Translations under genes and position numbers: made by a program
DNA from: Bifidobacterium eulemuris
Lineage (GTDB): Bacteria; Actinomycetota; Actinomycetes; Actinomycetales; Bifidobacteriaceae
Direction: 5' to 3'
Length of the DNA: 64,000 nucleotides
NCBI RefSeq assembly: GCF_014898155.1
Contig: NZ_CP062938.1
Location: 868,001 to 932,000 of the forward strand
The notes under the pieces: model-generated
Databases searched by the model: none
Seen by the model: only the letters and a program-made list of their open reading frames with translations
Told to the model about the DNA's origin: nothing
Shown here: positions 6,521-13,939 of the stretch, piece by piece
How the letters are laid out: the number at the start of each line of letters is the position of its first letter
How positions within the stretch are numbered: the stretch's first letter is position 1

Positions 6521-7050
6521 GTTTGGATGGTTTCGGCCGTCCAATGTCTCACGGTTTCGGCCGTGTGCGGATCGAAATGGAAAAAGCGACGCCACCGGTG
6601 TTGCCGATTCGGTTTTGACCGAATGTCTCATAGGGGAGGCGACTCCCCTGTGAGCGGATCGAAATTAAGGATTATACATTGCGGAAGCGTGTGTCATGCC
6701 GGATGGGATTCTCGGATTCCGACTGGTTGTCTCGCAGGGAGGGGTGACTTTCCTGCGAGTGGATCGAAAACATACGTGAGGCATGCTGATAGACGATATG
6801 TTTATCGCCGCCGGTCGGGGTCCTCGGACTCCGCCCGGCTGTCTCGCAAGGAGGGGCGACTTTCCTTGCGAGTGGATCGAAATAGGATGCCAAGTACATG
6901 TAGCGGTGCATCTGCGACGTTCGGGGCGTGAGCCTTGGGCGCGTGTCGCCCGCCGTAAGGCGGGCGTGGATCGAAACTATATGAGTGCTATGGTGAATGG
7001 TCGTGGCATTGTCGGGCGGGGTCTTCGGGCTCCGCCCGTTTCTTAGTCGT
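6521..7050 (+). ncRNA. Tandem double-hairpin RNA array with type I-C-like repeat tails
   Basis: Five units end in GGATCGAAA at 6569, 6656, 6761, 6874 and 6968 (start of motif), each preceded by two stem-loops; a sixth first-hairpin lies near 7014-7040. The first hairpin has a loop ending TCGG or similar. The second starts GTCTC (GTGTC in unit 5) and closes just before the (G)TGGATCGAAA tail. Stems differ widely but stay paired, for example CTCGCAGG/CCTGCGAG, CTCGCAAGG/CCTTGCGAG, CACGG/CCGTG and CGCCCGCC/GGCGGGCG. Unit 5 (GTCGCCCGCC, GTAA loop, then the tail) matches type I-C CRISPR repeats best. Intervals of about 29-40 nt are unrelated to one another. No cas genes. Probably a set of CRISPR-mimicking RNAs. 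Confidence 0.6.
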
Positions 7051-7102
7051 GGGCTTCCGCCGTTCGCGCGGGTCGCCCATCGTGGGTTTTGTTCTTTCCG
7101 CC

Positions 7103-7128
7103 GCCCGTGGCCGGTGATGGCCGCGGGC
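7103..7128 (+). promoter_or_regulatory. Stable hairpin ahead of the next gene
   Basis: GCCCG and GGCC pair with GGCC and CGGGC around a GGTGAT loop, with one mismatch. It ends ten bases before the TTGGAG ribosome site of the gene at 7149, so it may stabilise the end of the hairpin array transcript or affect that start. It is not followed by a T-run, so it is not a convincing terminator. Confidence 0.35.
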
Positions 7129-7148
7129 TTGACTGATTGGAGTGGGTC

Positions 7149-7730
7149 ATGGTCGATGTGAATGTGGTCGCCGACGGCGACAAGGTGCTGCTGTACAGTC
7201 CGTACGACGCGGAGTGTGTGAAGGACTGCCGCCAGATGGGCGGGAAATGGGATTCGGGCCGGCGCGCGTGGGCGTTCGACAAGCGCGACATGGAACGTGT
7301 GGAGCGGATCGCGGCGAAGTATTTCGGATACACGCCCTCCTCCGGCGCGGCCGGTGAGGGTGAGTTGGTTGATGTGCGGTTCAAGGCCGAGGATTTCTAT
7401 CATGCGGGTGAGATCCGTGTCGGCGACAGGCGGTTGGTGTGGCGCACGGATCGTGACAGGCCGGTTCATTTCGCCGTGGGTGTGGTCGTGGTCGAGGGCC
7501 GGTTCGGGGATAGCGGCGGCTCCGCGAAGAATCCCAGCGTCGGCGATACGGAGGGTATCGTGTTGGAGGCGCGTGGTCTGCCCGCGAGCGTGTTGGAGGG
7601 CGTGGACACTGGCTTGTATGAGCTGGTGTCGAACGCGCCCGACGTGACGGCGTTGCGTGCCGAGCGCGCAAGGTTGTTGGAGCGTGTCGCGGAGATCGAC
7701 GCGTTGCTGGCCGAAACGGCCGAAAAGTGA
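7149..7730 (+). CDS. HARP-like domain protein with C-terminal coiled coil (193 aa)
   Basis: ATG with TTGGAG nine bases upstream. Residues 10-60 (VLLYSPYDAECVKDCRQMG, GKWDSGRRAWAF, then MERVERIAAKYFG) match the pattern of HARP-like modules, in which a GGKWD...W core recurs in phage proteins and SMARCAL1-type helicases. The C-terminus (TALRAERARLLERVAEID) is a coiled coil. Probably binds nucleic acid. Followed by a terminator. Confidence 0.6.
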   Translation: MVDVNVVADGDKVLLYSPYDAECVKDCRQMGGKWDSGRRAWAFDKRDMERVERIAAKYFGYTPSSGAAGEGELVDVRFKAEDFYHAGEIRVGDRRLVWRTDRDRPVHFAVGVVVVEGRFGDSGGSAKNPSVGDTEGIVLEARGLPASVLEGVDTGLYELVSNAPDVTALRAERARLLERVAEIDALLAETAEK

Positions 7731-7761
7731 TTGGTTGTTAATTGGTTTGTGGGAACAATCG

Positions 7762-7787
7762 GAGAGCCGTCCTTATGGGCGGCTCTC
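7762..7787 (+). terminator. Rho-independent terminator
   Basis: GAGAGCCG and CGGCTCTC pair perfectly over eight bases around a ten-base loop, followed by TTGTCT. It lies 32 bases after the stop of the HARP-like gene and should end the main rightward transcript. Confidence 0.65.
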
Positions 7788-7809
7788 TTGTCTAGTATCA
7801 TTCGATCCC

Positions 7810-8001
7810 ATGTGTGATGGGATTATCGAGGGCGTGGTGGATCCGTTCGACGTGCGCGTGTCCGAGGGCGTGTTGCCTGATGGGCGTGTGTGGCCTGAGG
7901 ATGCGACGGAGTTGATCGAACTGAGCGGTGTCGCGCCCACGGTCGAACAGTTGGGCGACCCGTTGTTCTTCGACCATTTGCGAGAGCGTTTGAACCGTTG
8001 A
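7810..8001 (+). CDS. Small acidic protein, doubtful (63 aa)
   Basis: Open frame starting MCDGIIEGVVDPFDVRVSEG, after a terminator and with no clear ribosome site. A TAGTAT at 7793-7798 could serve as a -10 for an almost leaderless message. It has plausible amphipathic helices (ELIELSGVAPTVEQL) and phage-like codon use. It ends right before a strong bidirectional terminator. Confidence 0.45.
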   Translation: MCDGIIEGVVDPFDVRVSEGVLPDGRVWPEDATELIELSGVAPTVEQLGDPLFFDHLRERLNR

Positions 8002-8005
8002 AAAC

Positions 8006-8048
8006 GGCCTCTATTGTTCCAAAACGTCAAAAAGGAACAATAGAGGCC
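8006..8048. terminator. Bidirectional terminator between convergent prophage operons
   Basis: GGCCTCTATTGTTCC (8006-8020) and its exact 15-base complement (8034-8048) flank a 13-base A-rich loop. It sits where the rightward block meets the end of the leftward early operon, so it can stop transcription from both sides. Confidence 0.75.
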
Positions 8049-8082
8049 GGTGGCGTGGCGTTCTATCGTGGCGTTGTCATAC

Positions 8083-8433
8083 TCAGGCGAGTTTGATCGA
8101 GTCGATTTCGGCGAGTTGTTCGAGAGTGAGGATCGCGGTCACGCCGTTGCGCAGGTTGAAGATTTTCACGATGTCGGACGCCGTCCACGCACTGCATTCG
8201 ACGTGCGCTTCGGCTTGTATCCTGTTGAGGATTCCGCGGCGCATCTCCCACCAGCCGAGCCTCTGGTCAGGCTCGAAGCCGAGCCTGTTGAGATGGTATG
8301 ACATGGTGTTTTTCGGCGGTTCGCTCAGGTCGAGGATGTTTTCGGCTTCGATGGTGCCGTTCATGCTTGCTCCTTCCGGGTCGAACGGCAAGCCGAGGAC
8401 GCTACGCCAATAGTTCGCGAAGATGCCCGCCAT
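8083..8433 (-). CDS. Hypothetical protein, last gene of the early operon (116 aa)
   Basis: The start overlaps the stop of the upstream gene by one base. The N-terminus has GIFANYWRSVLGLPFDPEG; later parts include NTMSYHLNRLGFEPDQRLG and a helical C-terminus ending LAEIDSIKLA. No recognised domain. Being last in a long operon, it is probably an accessory function. Confidence 0.6.
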   Translation of the reverse strand: MAGIFANYWRSVLGLPFDPEGASMNGTIEAENILDLSEPPKNTMSYHLNRLGFEPDQRLGWWEMRRGILNRIQAEAHVECSAWTASDIVKIFNLRNGVTAILTLEQLAEIDSIKLA

Positions 8434-8942
8434 CAGTAGTCCTCGATTTCGTGGTTTCGGATGATTATGGATTTGATCGGAATGGTGATGGTGGTGTCGG
8501 GTTCGTAATCTATGCCGTTGGGGTTTAGATAGTGGATGGTGCCGGTGAGGGTTTCGGTGATTCCGGCGTTGATGCCGTGGAAGCCGGGGAAACTGGTGCC
8601 TATGACGGCATGACGGTCTATTTCGAGTTCGACGGGACTGGTGCCGAGGGGATGCTTCTCGAGTTTGGCCAGTCGCATGCGGAGCGCGGATTCGCGTTCC
8701 ACCGCTTGCTTCCAGCGCCGATGGGATCCGGCGGCTCGTGCGGATTCGTAGTATTCTCGGCAGATGAGTTCGGCCGTTTCTTTGACCCACCATCGTGGAT
8801 CGTCGGTTTCGACGCTGAGGGCGCGCGGGTTCGTGCACGTGACCTTACCGTCGCGGATGGCGAAGTCGCCGTCGAGGATCGTGTTCATGTGCGGCATGAT
8901 CTGTGGCTGCCACCGGTGCTTGCTGGGTTTGCTGACGTTCAT
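8433..8942 (-). CDS. Hypothetical protein (169 aa)
   Basis: ATG with AGGAG upstream, overlapping the stop of the radical SAM gene by four bases. Central helical segment (WWVKETAELICREYYESAR, then RRWKQAVERESALRMRLAK) and a beta-rich C-terminus. It contains two Cys and no clear motif. Possibly acts with the radical SAM protein encoded just upstream; this is only context. Confidence 0.6.
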   Translation of the reverse strand: MNVSKPSKHRWQPQIMPHMNTILDGDFAIRDGKVTCTNPRALSVETDDPRWWVKETAELICREYYESARAAGSHRRWKQAVERESALRMRLAKLEKHPLGTSPVELEIDRHAVIGTSFPGFHGINAGITETLTGTIHYLNPNGIDYEPDTTITIPIKSIIIRNHEIEDY

Positions 8943-9601
8943 GCGGTTCTCCTGAGTGATTCGTAGGTGTCGGCTGTCTGGTCGTTGAGAATGTACGTGT
9001 TGTAGTCGCCTTGTGTGATGTAATGCCAGCGTTTCCCATGTCCTTCGAGCAGATGGTCCTCGCAGGTGCGATCGATGCTGTAGTCGGGGTTTATCATCTG
9101 TCTGAAGCTGAGTTCGTCCACGTTCTGAACGCCCGAGCACATGCGGTCGATGCGGTCGATGCGGTCGGGTGTGAAATCTGGTGCGACGACGAACACCACA
9201 CGGTTGGCCGTGCCTTGGATGCGTTGGATGCGGGGTATGAGGCGTTCGTGGCGGATGTGGTAGACGATGCGGTCGAACATGGGTTCGTCCGGCGTGCCAG
9301 CGTGCAGGAGGTGCGGGGCCGCGATCATGCTGGTGTGCATTTCGGTTGCCACGCCTTTCTGTTTGCATTGTTCGGTGATTCGCCGGTACCATGCGCGCCG
9401 TTCGTCGTCGATGCGCCACAACGGGTCGCCGCCGCCGCTGAAGCTGAGGAACCGCATGTTCGGCAGGAGGCGTTCGATGGTTCGTGTCGTCTCGTTCATG
9501 TCGGTTTCGGGCACGTCGATGCCGGTGGTTTTGACCACGCAGTAGGGGCATTTCCAATGGCATCCGAAGTTCGTGATGACGCTGTAGTGGCCGTCCGTCA
9601 T
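8939..9601 (-). CDS. Small radical SAM protein
   Basis: At the N-terminus, FGCHWKCPYC gives the CxxxCxxC motif that binds a 4Fe-4S cluster and cleaves S-adenosylmethionine; FLSFSGGGDPLW supplies the Gly-rich SAM-binding motif. At 220 aa it is close to a minimal radical SAM domain, with no C-terminal accessory cluster (only one further Cys pair region). Start MTDGHYS chosen because GGAAAGGAC lies upstream and the stop of the preceding gene overlaps it. The substrate cannot be told; base, tRNA or peptide modification are all possible. Confidence 0.8.
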   Translation of the reverse strand: MTDGHYSVITNFGCHWKCPYCVVKTTGIDVPETDMNETTRTIERLLPNMRFLSFSGGGDPLWRIDDERRAWYRRITEQCKQKGVATEMHTSMIAAPHLLHAGTPDEPMFDRIVYHIRHERLIPRIQRIQGTANRVVFVVAPDFTPDRIDRIDRMCSGVQNVDELSFRQMINPDYSIDRTCEDHLLEGHGKRWHYITQGDYNTYILNDQTADTYESLRRTA

Positions 9602-10230
9602 CGGTCGTTGTCCTTTCCGTAGAGTTCGCGTATGAGTTCGTGATTGACTTCCGTGATTTCGAAGCCGACGGTTTCCCTCGGCCCGTCCGGCGTGCAACAC
9701 CAGCCGGTTTCGGGCGGGTGGATGATCGCGGCCACGCGCAAGGGTCCGTCGAGCGGGCGTATGCGGTTATTCGGGAGTATCGCGTCTTGGATGTACTGCG
9801 AATAGTGCGGGGCGTGGCTTTCGAGCCACCAGCCGGTGAACAGCACGTCGTCGTCGCAGCAGTCGCAGCTGTATTCGTAGCTTGCGTGGAGGATGCCGCG
9901 TCGCCATTCAAGGTCTCGTGGATCAAGCCGGTTCACGTCCGGATAGTCGATGCGGTATATGATTTCGTCGCCCTCGTTGATCGTGCCTTTCATGCGGATC
10001 GCATGCCAGCGTTGATACGTGACCTCGCAGTTCGCGGAGTATTTGAATCCGTGGATGACGTGCGGGTTCGGACCGTGCGGTTCCGGGAGGTATGGGCCGT
10101 CGTCGTGGGCGAGCAGGCGCATGGTGTTTGGATATAGTTCCATCACTTCCTCGATGAGGTCGTTGACGTGGCCCAGCGGCTTGTATGCGTCTGATTCGAT
10201 GTCATCCCTCGACGGTAGAGGTCCTCTCAT
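9598..10230 (-). CDS. Hypothetical protein (210 aa)
   Basis: GGAGGAATC precedes the ATG. The middle contains a dense Cys/Asp cluster (SYEYSCDCCDDDVLFTGWW), which could bind metal, and the N-terminal helix region reads HVNDLIEEVMELYPNTM. It overlaps the radical SAM gene by four bases, so the two are co-translated. No family recognised. Confidence 0.6.
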   Translation of the reverse strand: MRGPLPSRDDIESDAYKPLGHVNDLIEEVMELYPNTMRLLAHDDGPYLPEPHGPNPHVIHGFKYSANCEVTYQRWHAIRMKGTINEGDEIIYRIDYPDVNRLDPRDLEWRRGILHASYEYSCDCCDDDVLFTGWWLESHAPHYSQYIQDAILPNNRIRPLDGPLRVAAIIHPPETGWCCTPDGPRETVGFEITEVNHELIRELYGKDNDR

Positions 10231-11137
10231 TGTGATTCCTCCATTCGGCGTTGACGAGGTTCCAGAGGTTCGTGTTCTCCTCCCCCGCGTTTTCCTTGCG
10301 ATCCTTGGTGGCGAGCTGGTACGCGTCGGCGAGCCGGTAGACGGGCTTGCTGAATTCGTCCTCCCCCGCCTGTTTGAGCTGGTTGCGGTGGACCCAGCTG
10401 CGCATGGTGCTTTTGTTGACGGCGAGGCCGGCGACTTCGGCCAATAGTTCGATGAGGCGGGCCTGGCCGGCGGTGATGCCGCTGTTGAGGATGCGTTGTT
10501 CGCGCAGATGGGTGAGGTATCCTACGGTCCACACGTTGCCGCAGCGGGGGCATTTGACCTCACGTTCGTCGATGGGGGCGCTGAGTTGGATGCCGCATTC
10601 GCTGTTGGCGCAGGGGCCGAGGATGACGTGTTCCTCGTCGCGCGTGTCGAGCAGCCGGTGGCCGGTGACGCGAAGACGGTGGATCTCATCGACGTGCGCG
10701 GGGAACGCGGGACTGGTGAGGATGGCCGGCGTGATATTAGGCGGCAGGATCACCAACACGCCGCCTCTGAAGTCGTATCCGCATGCCGCTTGGGCGATCA
10801 GCTGCACCATGTCGGTGAGTTCCATACGGTCATGCATGGGGTTGCCGAGGCAGCGGAGGATGACGCGCAGTGTGGTCTCCACGCCGTCGTTGCCTTTGTC
10901 GTCCACGCCGTACAGGTACGTCCAGATGTTCTCGCGTACCGGGGAGGGCGCGTTGGCGCGGCTTGCGCCGCCCGAACCTTTGCCTTCGTCCTTGTTGGCC
11001 TTGTTGAGCCGGTATTCGAGGTCCGGCAGATGCTCTTGCAGCCATTTGAGGTCGTCGGTGAACTTGGTTTCGCATCGTTCGCAGACGCGGTGTTCGTCGG
11101 GTTTGTCGCGATGGCAGTTGGGGCAGGTGGTGGCCAA
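10202..11137 (-). CDS. Zinc-ribbon/HTH phage protein (311 aa)
   Basis: TTG start chosen: AAAGGA lies eight bases upstream and a promoter is present at 11214-11241. N-terminal zinc ribbon (TCPNCHRDKPDEHRVCERC), a second ribbon near residue 200 (CANSECGIQ and CPRCGNVW), then a helix-turn-helix with AGLAVNKSTMRSWVHRNQL. This composition is common in actinophage DNA-binding proteins. It probably binds DNA; whether as regulator or in packaging/replication is open. Confidence 0.65.
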   Translation of the reverse strand: MATTCPNCHRDKPDEHRVCERCETKFTDDLKWLQEHLPDLEYRLNKANKDEGKGSGGASRANAPSPVRENIWTYLYGVDDKGNDGVETTLRVILRCLGNPMHDRMELTDMVQLIAQAACGYDFRGGVLVILPPNITPAILTSPAFPAHVDEIHRLRVTGHRLLDTRDEEHVILGPCANSECGIQLSAPIDEREVKCPRCGNVWTVGYLTHLREQRILNSGITAGQARLIELLAEVAGLAVNKSTMRSWVHRNQLKQAGEDEFSKPVYRLADAYQLATKDRKENAGEENTNLWNLVNAEWRNHNERTSTVEG

Positions 11138-11213
11138 GAGACGGGTCCTTTCGCGGTTTGGAGCGTGTTTGACTCTCCCCGCAATGGGACCATGGCTGAA
11201 TATCTCGGCCACC

Positions 11214-11241
11214 ACTATACCATCCGCAACGCGTCCTGCAA
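11214..11241 (-). promoter_or_regulatory. Internal early-operon promoter
   Basis: On the minus strand TTGCAG (plus 11236-11241) and TATAGT (plus 11214-11219) are spaced by 16 bases. The promoter lies between the exonuclease gene and the zinc-ribbon/HTH gene and would give a 5' leader of roughly 70 bases. It could uncouple the last five genes from the main operon. Confidence 0.5.
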
Positions 11242-11252
11242 CGGGTCGTGCG

Positions 11253-11816
11253 TTATCGTTCGCCGAGGGCTTCCAGATAATGCCTGTAGTCGCGCAGGTC
11301 GCGTTCGATGCAGTCGGATACGCGGTGGGTCGTGTGGTGCGCGTCATTGTACGGATCCCGTTCGAGCGCGATGTCGGCCAGGCGGAACGCGGTCACGTCC
11401 AAACGGCGGTGCGACAGTTTCACGTTGTCGAGGATGCCGGTGGGTTTGAGCCAGTCGAGGTCGAACTGCACGTTCGTGCCCGCCGGATGCAGCGTCTCCC
11501 CCGCATGGCCGGAAAGCCACATGCGCGCGTCGCTCGCCACGGAGACCAACGTCTTCCCCTGTTCGAGGCTTTCGTCGATCAGCCCGTTGCCCATGTGCGC
11601 GCGCAACGCCCACAATGAGAAGTTGTCGCCGTCGAGTCCGACCTTCCATTTGGGAATGTTGAGCACGGCCCGATAGTCGGCCTTGTGTTCGACGCGGTTG
11701 CCTTGCATGTCGGTGACGGTCATGCCGACCTCCAGCAGCTGGTGCTTGGCGGGGTTGAGTCCGCTGGTCTCCACATCCAGCCAGAGCAGTCGTTCCGGCT
11801 TGTCCCGTTCGTTCAT
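11253..11816 (-). CDS. DEDDh 3'-5' exonuclease, oligoribonuclease-like
   Basis: LLWLDVETSGLNP gives the DxE of Exo I; the Exo II Asp lies in NVQFDLDWL and the Exo III His/Asp in HHTTHRVSDCIERDL. At 187 aa it has the usual oligoribonuclease length and order. The family degrades 2-5-nt RNAs (nanoRNA) or trims DNA ends. In a phage it may recycle nucleotides or remove short RNA or cyclic-oligonucleotide products; the last point is inference. Confidence 0.8.
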   Translation of the reverse strand: MNERDKPERLLWLDVETSGLNPAKHQLLEVGMTVTDMQGNRVEHKADYRAVLNIPKWKVGLDGDNFSLWALRAHMGNGLIDESLEQGKTLVSVASDARMWLSGHAGETLHPAGTNVQFDLDWLKPTGILDNVKLSHRRLDVTAFRLADIALERDPYNDAHHTTHRVSDCIERDLRDYRHYLEALGER

Positions 11817-11818
11817 GA

Positions 11819-12178
11819 TTATCCTTCCTCCTGTTCGAGCCAGACCTGCTGGCATGTCTCGCATTCCCAAGCCGGCGAACCGTCGATCGGGTCGCATGGT
11901 TCGACGATGGTGCCGCAGCAGCCGCACCACGGGCCAAGGGATGGCATGAGTTCGTGCGGTTCGTCCCTGCCCGAGCATTCCGGCCCGCACGCCACGTCCT
12001 TCACGGCTTCGAGGATTTTCGTCATCCGATGCCGTTCCTGGAGTTCGTGCGCGTTGAATCGGCTTTCGCACGTCCACCCGCACTCGCATCGCCACGCACG
12101 CCCGTCCTCGCTGTGCATCCAAGCGTGCGCGGCCTGCTCCTTCAACGCGACATCGATTTCGTCACTGGTCACCTGCAT
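11819..12178 (-). CDS. Cysteine-rich zinc-finger hypothetical protein (119 aa)
   Basis: Twelve Cys arranged mainly as pairs: WRCECGWTC, CGPEC, WCGCCGTIVEPC and WECETCQQVW. At least two zinc sites are likely. Start MQVTSDE chosen for the overlap with the upstream stop (TGATG). Typical of actinophage early operons; function unknown. Confidence 0.6.
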   Translation of the reverse strand: MQVTSDEIDVALKEQAAHAWMHSEDGRAWRCECGWTCESRFNAHELQERHRMTKILEAVKDVACGPECSGRDEPHELMPSLGPWCGCCGTIVEPCDPIDGSPAWECETCQQVWLEQEEG

Positions 12179-12420
12179 CACACCACCGCCTTTCGCGCGG
12201 CGGCGAGGGCTATGCGCGCGAGGTCGCGGCAGTCGTGCCATGTCAGCGATTCCGTGGCATCGTGCATCGCCTCGGCGGCGGCTTCCACCTCAGTGTCGGT
12301 CGGGTCGGAGAGACGGCCGGCCTCGTAGGCCTCCTGCATCGAGGCGATCTCAAGGTCGCCGTAGTATTCCTCCAAGCCACTGACGTATTCTTTAGCTTCG
12401 GTTTGCGAGATGCTGGTCAT
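12178..12420 (-). CDS. Hypothetical helical protein (80 aa)
   Basis: Start MTSISQTEAK with a GGAG site; its stop overlaps the next ATG. Acidic helical protein (EEYYGDLEIASMQEAYEAG, EAAAEAMHDATESL). No motif. Confidence 0.55.
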   Translation of the reverse strand: MTSISQTEAKEYVSGLEEYYGDLEIASMQEAYEAGRLSDPTDTEVEAAAEAMHDATESLTWHDCRDLARIALAAARKAVV

Positions 12421-12725
12421 GCCCACTCCTTCCATCTGCGCAATGCGCCGCCCGTTCCGTCGGTGACCCAGATGTTCCAGTAGCGGATCGCTTTGTCGCG
12501 CATCGCTTCGGAACGGGCCATCATCTCCGCGAAGCCATAGTTCGCCAGCAGGAGGGTCACGAGCATCCATTTTTTGAATCCGCACCTGCATTCGATGCGC
12601 CAGCACCATGCGTTTTCCACACGTGGCGGGATGTCCATCGTGTCCACGGACACGGTTCTGAGCATGGCCTTGGGTTTGCGCCCGCAGTCGGGGCAGCGGC
12701 TGATGCGACGGTAACGGTGTCTCAT
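12417..12725 (-). CDS. Lar-like restriction-alleviation family protein (102 aa)
   Basis: Pattern CPDCGRKPKA near the N-terminus, then WCWRIECRCG, then an ARSEAMRDKAIRYWN helix, follows the layout of Lar/Rac-prophage restriction-alleviation proteins (CPxCG, W-x-EC-xCG, A...AWN). Lar modulates host type I restriction in enterobacteria; in actinophages the family is common and its role is untested. A second protein of this kind is encoded at 17405. Confidence 0.6.
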   Translation of the reverse strand: MRHRYRRISRCPDCGRKPKAMLRTVSVDTMDIPPRVENAWCWRIECRCGFKKWMLVTLLLANYGFAEMMARSEAMRDKAIRYWNIWVTDGTGGALRRWKEWA

Positions 12726-13087
12726 GATTCCTCCTTGAGAAGCGTGTTTCGCGCCGCCCGCAGGATGCGTCCGGCTTGCACGCGGTAGCCTTCGCGCCAG
12801 AGAGGCAACCGCTCGAACAGTCCCCTGCCGTCGTCCTCGTCGAATCCGATGTTGTTTCCGACGAACAACGCCAGCGCGGCGACGTCCAACTCCTCACTGG
12901 TCGGCTCGTGCCGCGCCCACCAGACGGCTCCTTGGACGAACGCCTCCCGCATGTCCTCGCTGGTGACGCCCTCGAGGTAGCGGAGCCTGCCCGGACGGTC
13001 GCCGGACGGCTCACGGCCCAGCCAGTATTGCGCCGGATAGCGCTCCTCCGCGACCTGTTCGGCGAGCGTTTCGATCGGACTGGTCAT
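12722..13087 (-). CDS. Hypothetical protein (121 aa)
   Basis: Start MTSPIETLAE with GGAGGAATC upstream. Sequence includes EDMREAFVQGAVWWARHEPTS and a C-terminal RILRAARNTLLKEES. The LKEES ending recurs in the next gene (LIKEES), a by-product of shared overlap sequence. No family recognised. Confidence 0.6.
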   Translation of the reverse strand: MTSPIETLAEQVAEERYPAQYWLGREPSGDRPGRLRYLEGVTSEDMREAFVQGAVWWARHEPTSEELDVAALALFVGNNIGFDEDDGRGLFERLPLWREGYRVQAGRILRAARNTLLKEES

Positions 13088-13449
13088 GATTCCTCCTTGA
13101 TGAGCTGTTCGACCGCTTGGATGCAGGCTTCGAGGTCGTCGTTCTCCAACGCGGTCCAGAAGCGGTCGGCTCCGGCCCAATGGGATTCGCGCAACATGTC
13201 GAACTTGTCGGCCATTTCGGAGCAGCCGCCCTCCGGCATGTAGGCGAGAAGGTTCGGGCCGGCGTGCATGCGTTCCCGGCGCAGATACCACAACGCCTTG
13301 TTCAGGTCCTGCATGGGCTGGCCCTTGTGGCGGTGCCGCCACACGTATTTGACCGCGTTGCCTAGGCAGAAGTCGTACAGTCCGGACAGTTCGATGCATT
13401 CGAACGGGCCCAGTTCGTAGTGTTCGGGATGGTTGACCGGGTCGCCCAT
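13084..13449 (-). CDS. DUF3310 family phage protein
   Basis: Begins MGDPVNHPEHYELGPFECIE and continues with FCLGNAVKYVWRHRHKG and DLNKALWYLRRE, the standard DUF3310 pattern (NHP-x-HY, ECI, LGNA-KY-WR, DL-KA-WYL). The family is frequent in phage replication and nucleotide-metabolism clusters and is sometimes labelled nucleotide kinase, without firm proof. The ATG at 13452 is an alternative start. Confidence 0.8.
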   Translation of the reverse strand: MGDPVNHPEHYELGPFECIELSGLYDFCLGNAVKYVWRHRHKGQPMQDLNKALWYLRRERMHAGPNLLAYMPEGGCSEMADKFDMLRESHWAGADRFWTALENDDLEACIQAVEQLIKEES

Positions 13450-13724
13450 CATTCGCCGCCTTTCCTGATTTCGATATGGTCGATCGCTTCGAGTTCGCTC
13501 GGATAGAAGATTCTGTGTTCTCTGGTCATCTCGTTCGTGATCCTGACGTATTTGCCGTCTTCGTAGACGTACGCCCATGCGATGAGGCGCACCGGTATGC
13601 CGAAGAACCGTTGATGCAGATACCAGATGACACCGCCCGTCGGCGATTTGCGGAATCCGAGCCGCCTCAGGTCCGCGTACACGCCGCGGGAGTTCATCGC
13701 GTCGAGATACAGCACGTCGCTCAC
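13449..13724 (-). CDS. Hypothetical protein (91 aa)
   Basis: GTG start (VSDVLYLDAMNSRG) with AAGGAGG four bases upstream and overlapping the upstream stop; no good ATG exists. Beta-rich (GGVIWYLHQRFFGIPVRLI, AYVYEDGKYVRITNEM). No family recognised. Confidence 0.55.
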   Translation of the reverse strand: MSDVLYLDAMNSRGVYADLRRLGFRKSPTGGVIWYLHQRFFGIPVRLIAWAYVYEDGKYVRITNEMTREHRIFYPSELEAIDHIEIRKGGE

Positions 13725-13939
13725 ACTTCCTCCTTCACGTCTTCCATGTCGAGGATGCGGCGCATGGACGCGCGCAGCTCGTCCTCGCAGTCGTTCCACG
13801 TCTCTTCGGGGTAACCGCGGTATTCACAGATGTAGAAGCCCATGCGCAGCCAGGCGTTCATCTGCGCATCGTCGTTTTCGGTCATTTCGTCGTGGAGACG
13901 CTGCATGATCGCGTCGAACTCGTTTTCCGTGATGTTCAT
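13721..13939 (-). CDS. Hypothetical protein (72 aa)
   Basis: ATG with GGAGGAATC. Acidic helical protein (NEFDAIMQRLHDEMTEND, ELRASMRRILDMEDVKEE), with a short aromatic centre containing YICEYRGYPEETW. Co-translated with both neighbours. Confidence 0.55.
   Translation of the reverse strand: MNITENEFDAIMQRLHDEMTENDDAQMNAWLRMGFYICEYRGYPEETWNDCEDELRASMRRILDMEDVKEEV

Noticed and set aside
6485-6931. Protein-coding frames through the double-hairpin array
   Set aside because: Frames here are short, change between units and do not respect the hairpin boundaries; paired-base conservation explains the region better.
6521-7050. Retron or group II intron RNA
   Set aside because: No reverse transcriptase gene is present and the repeated unit structure does not match msr/msd or intron domains.
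8433-9926. 497-codon minus-strand frame as one protein
   Set aside because: Only the last 169 codons are real; the upstream part is out of frame with the radical SAM gene and encodes repetitive Arg/His/Thr sequence.
10347-11618. 423-codon plus-strand frame opposite the zinc-ribbon and exonuclease genes
   Set aside because: It opposes genes with clear zinc-ribbon and DEDDh motifs, and its product is Ser/Arg-rich without domains.
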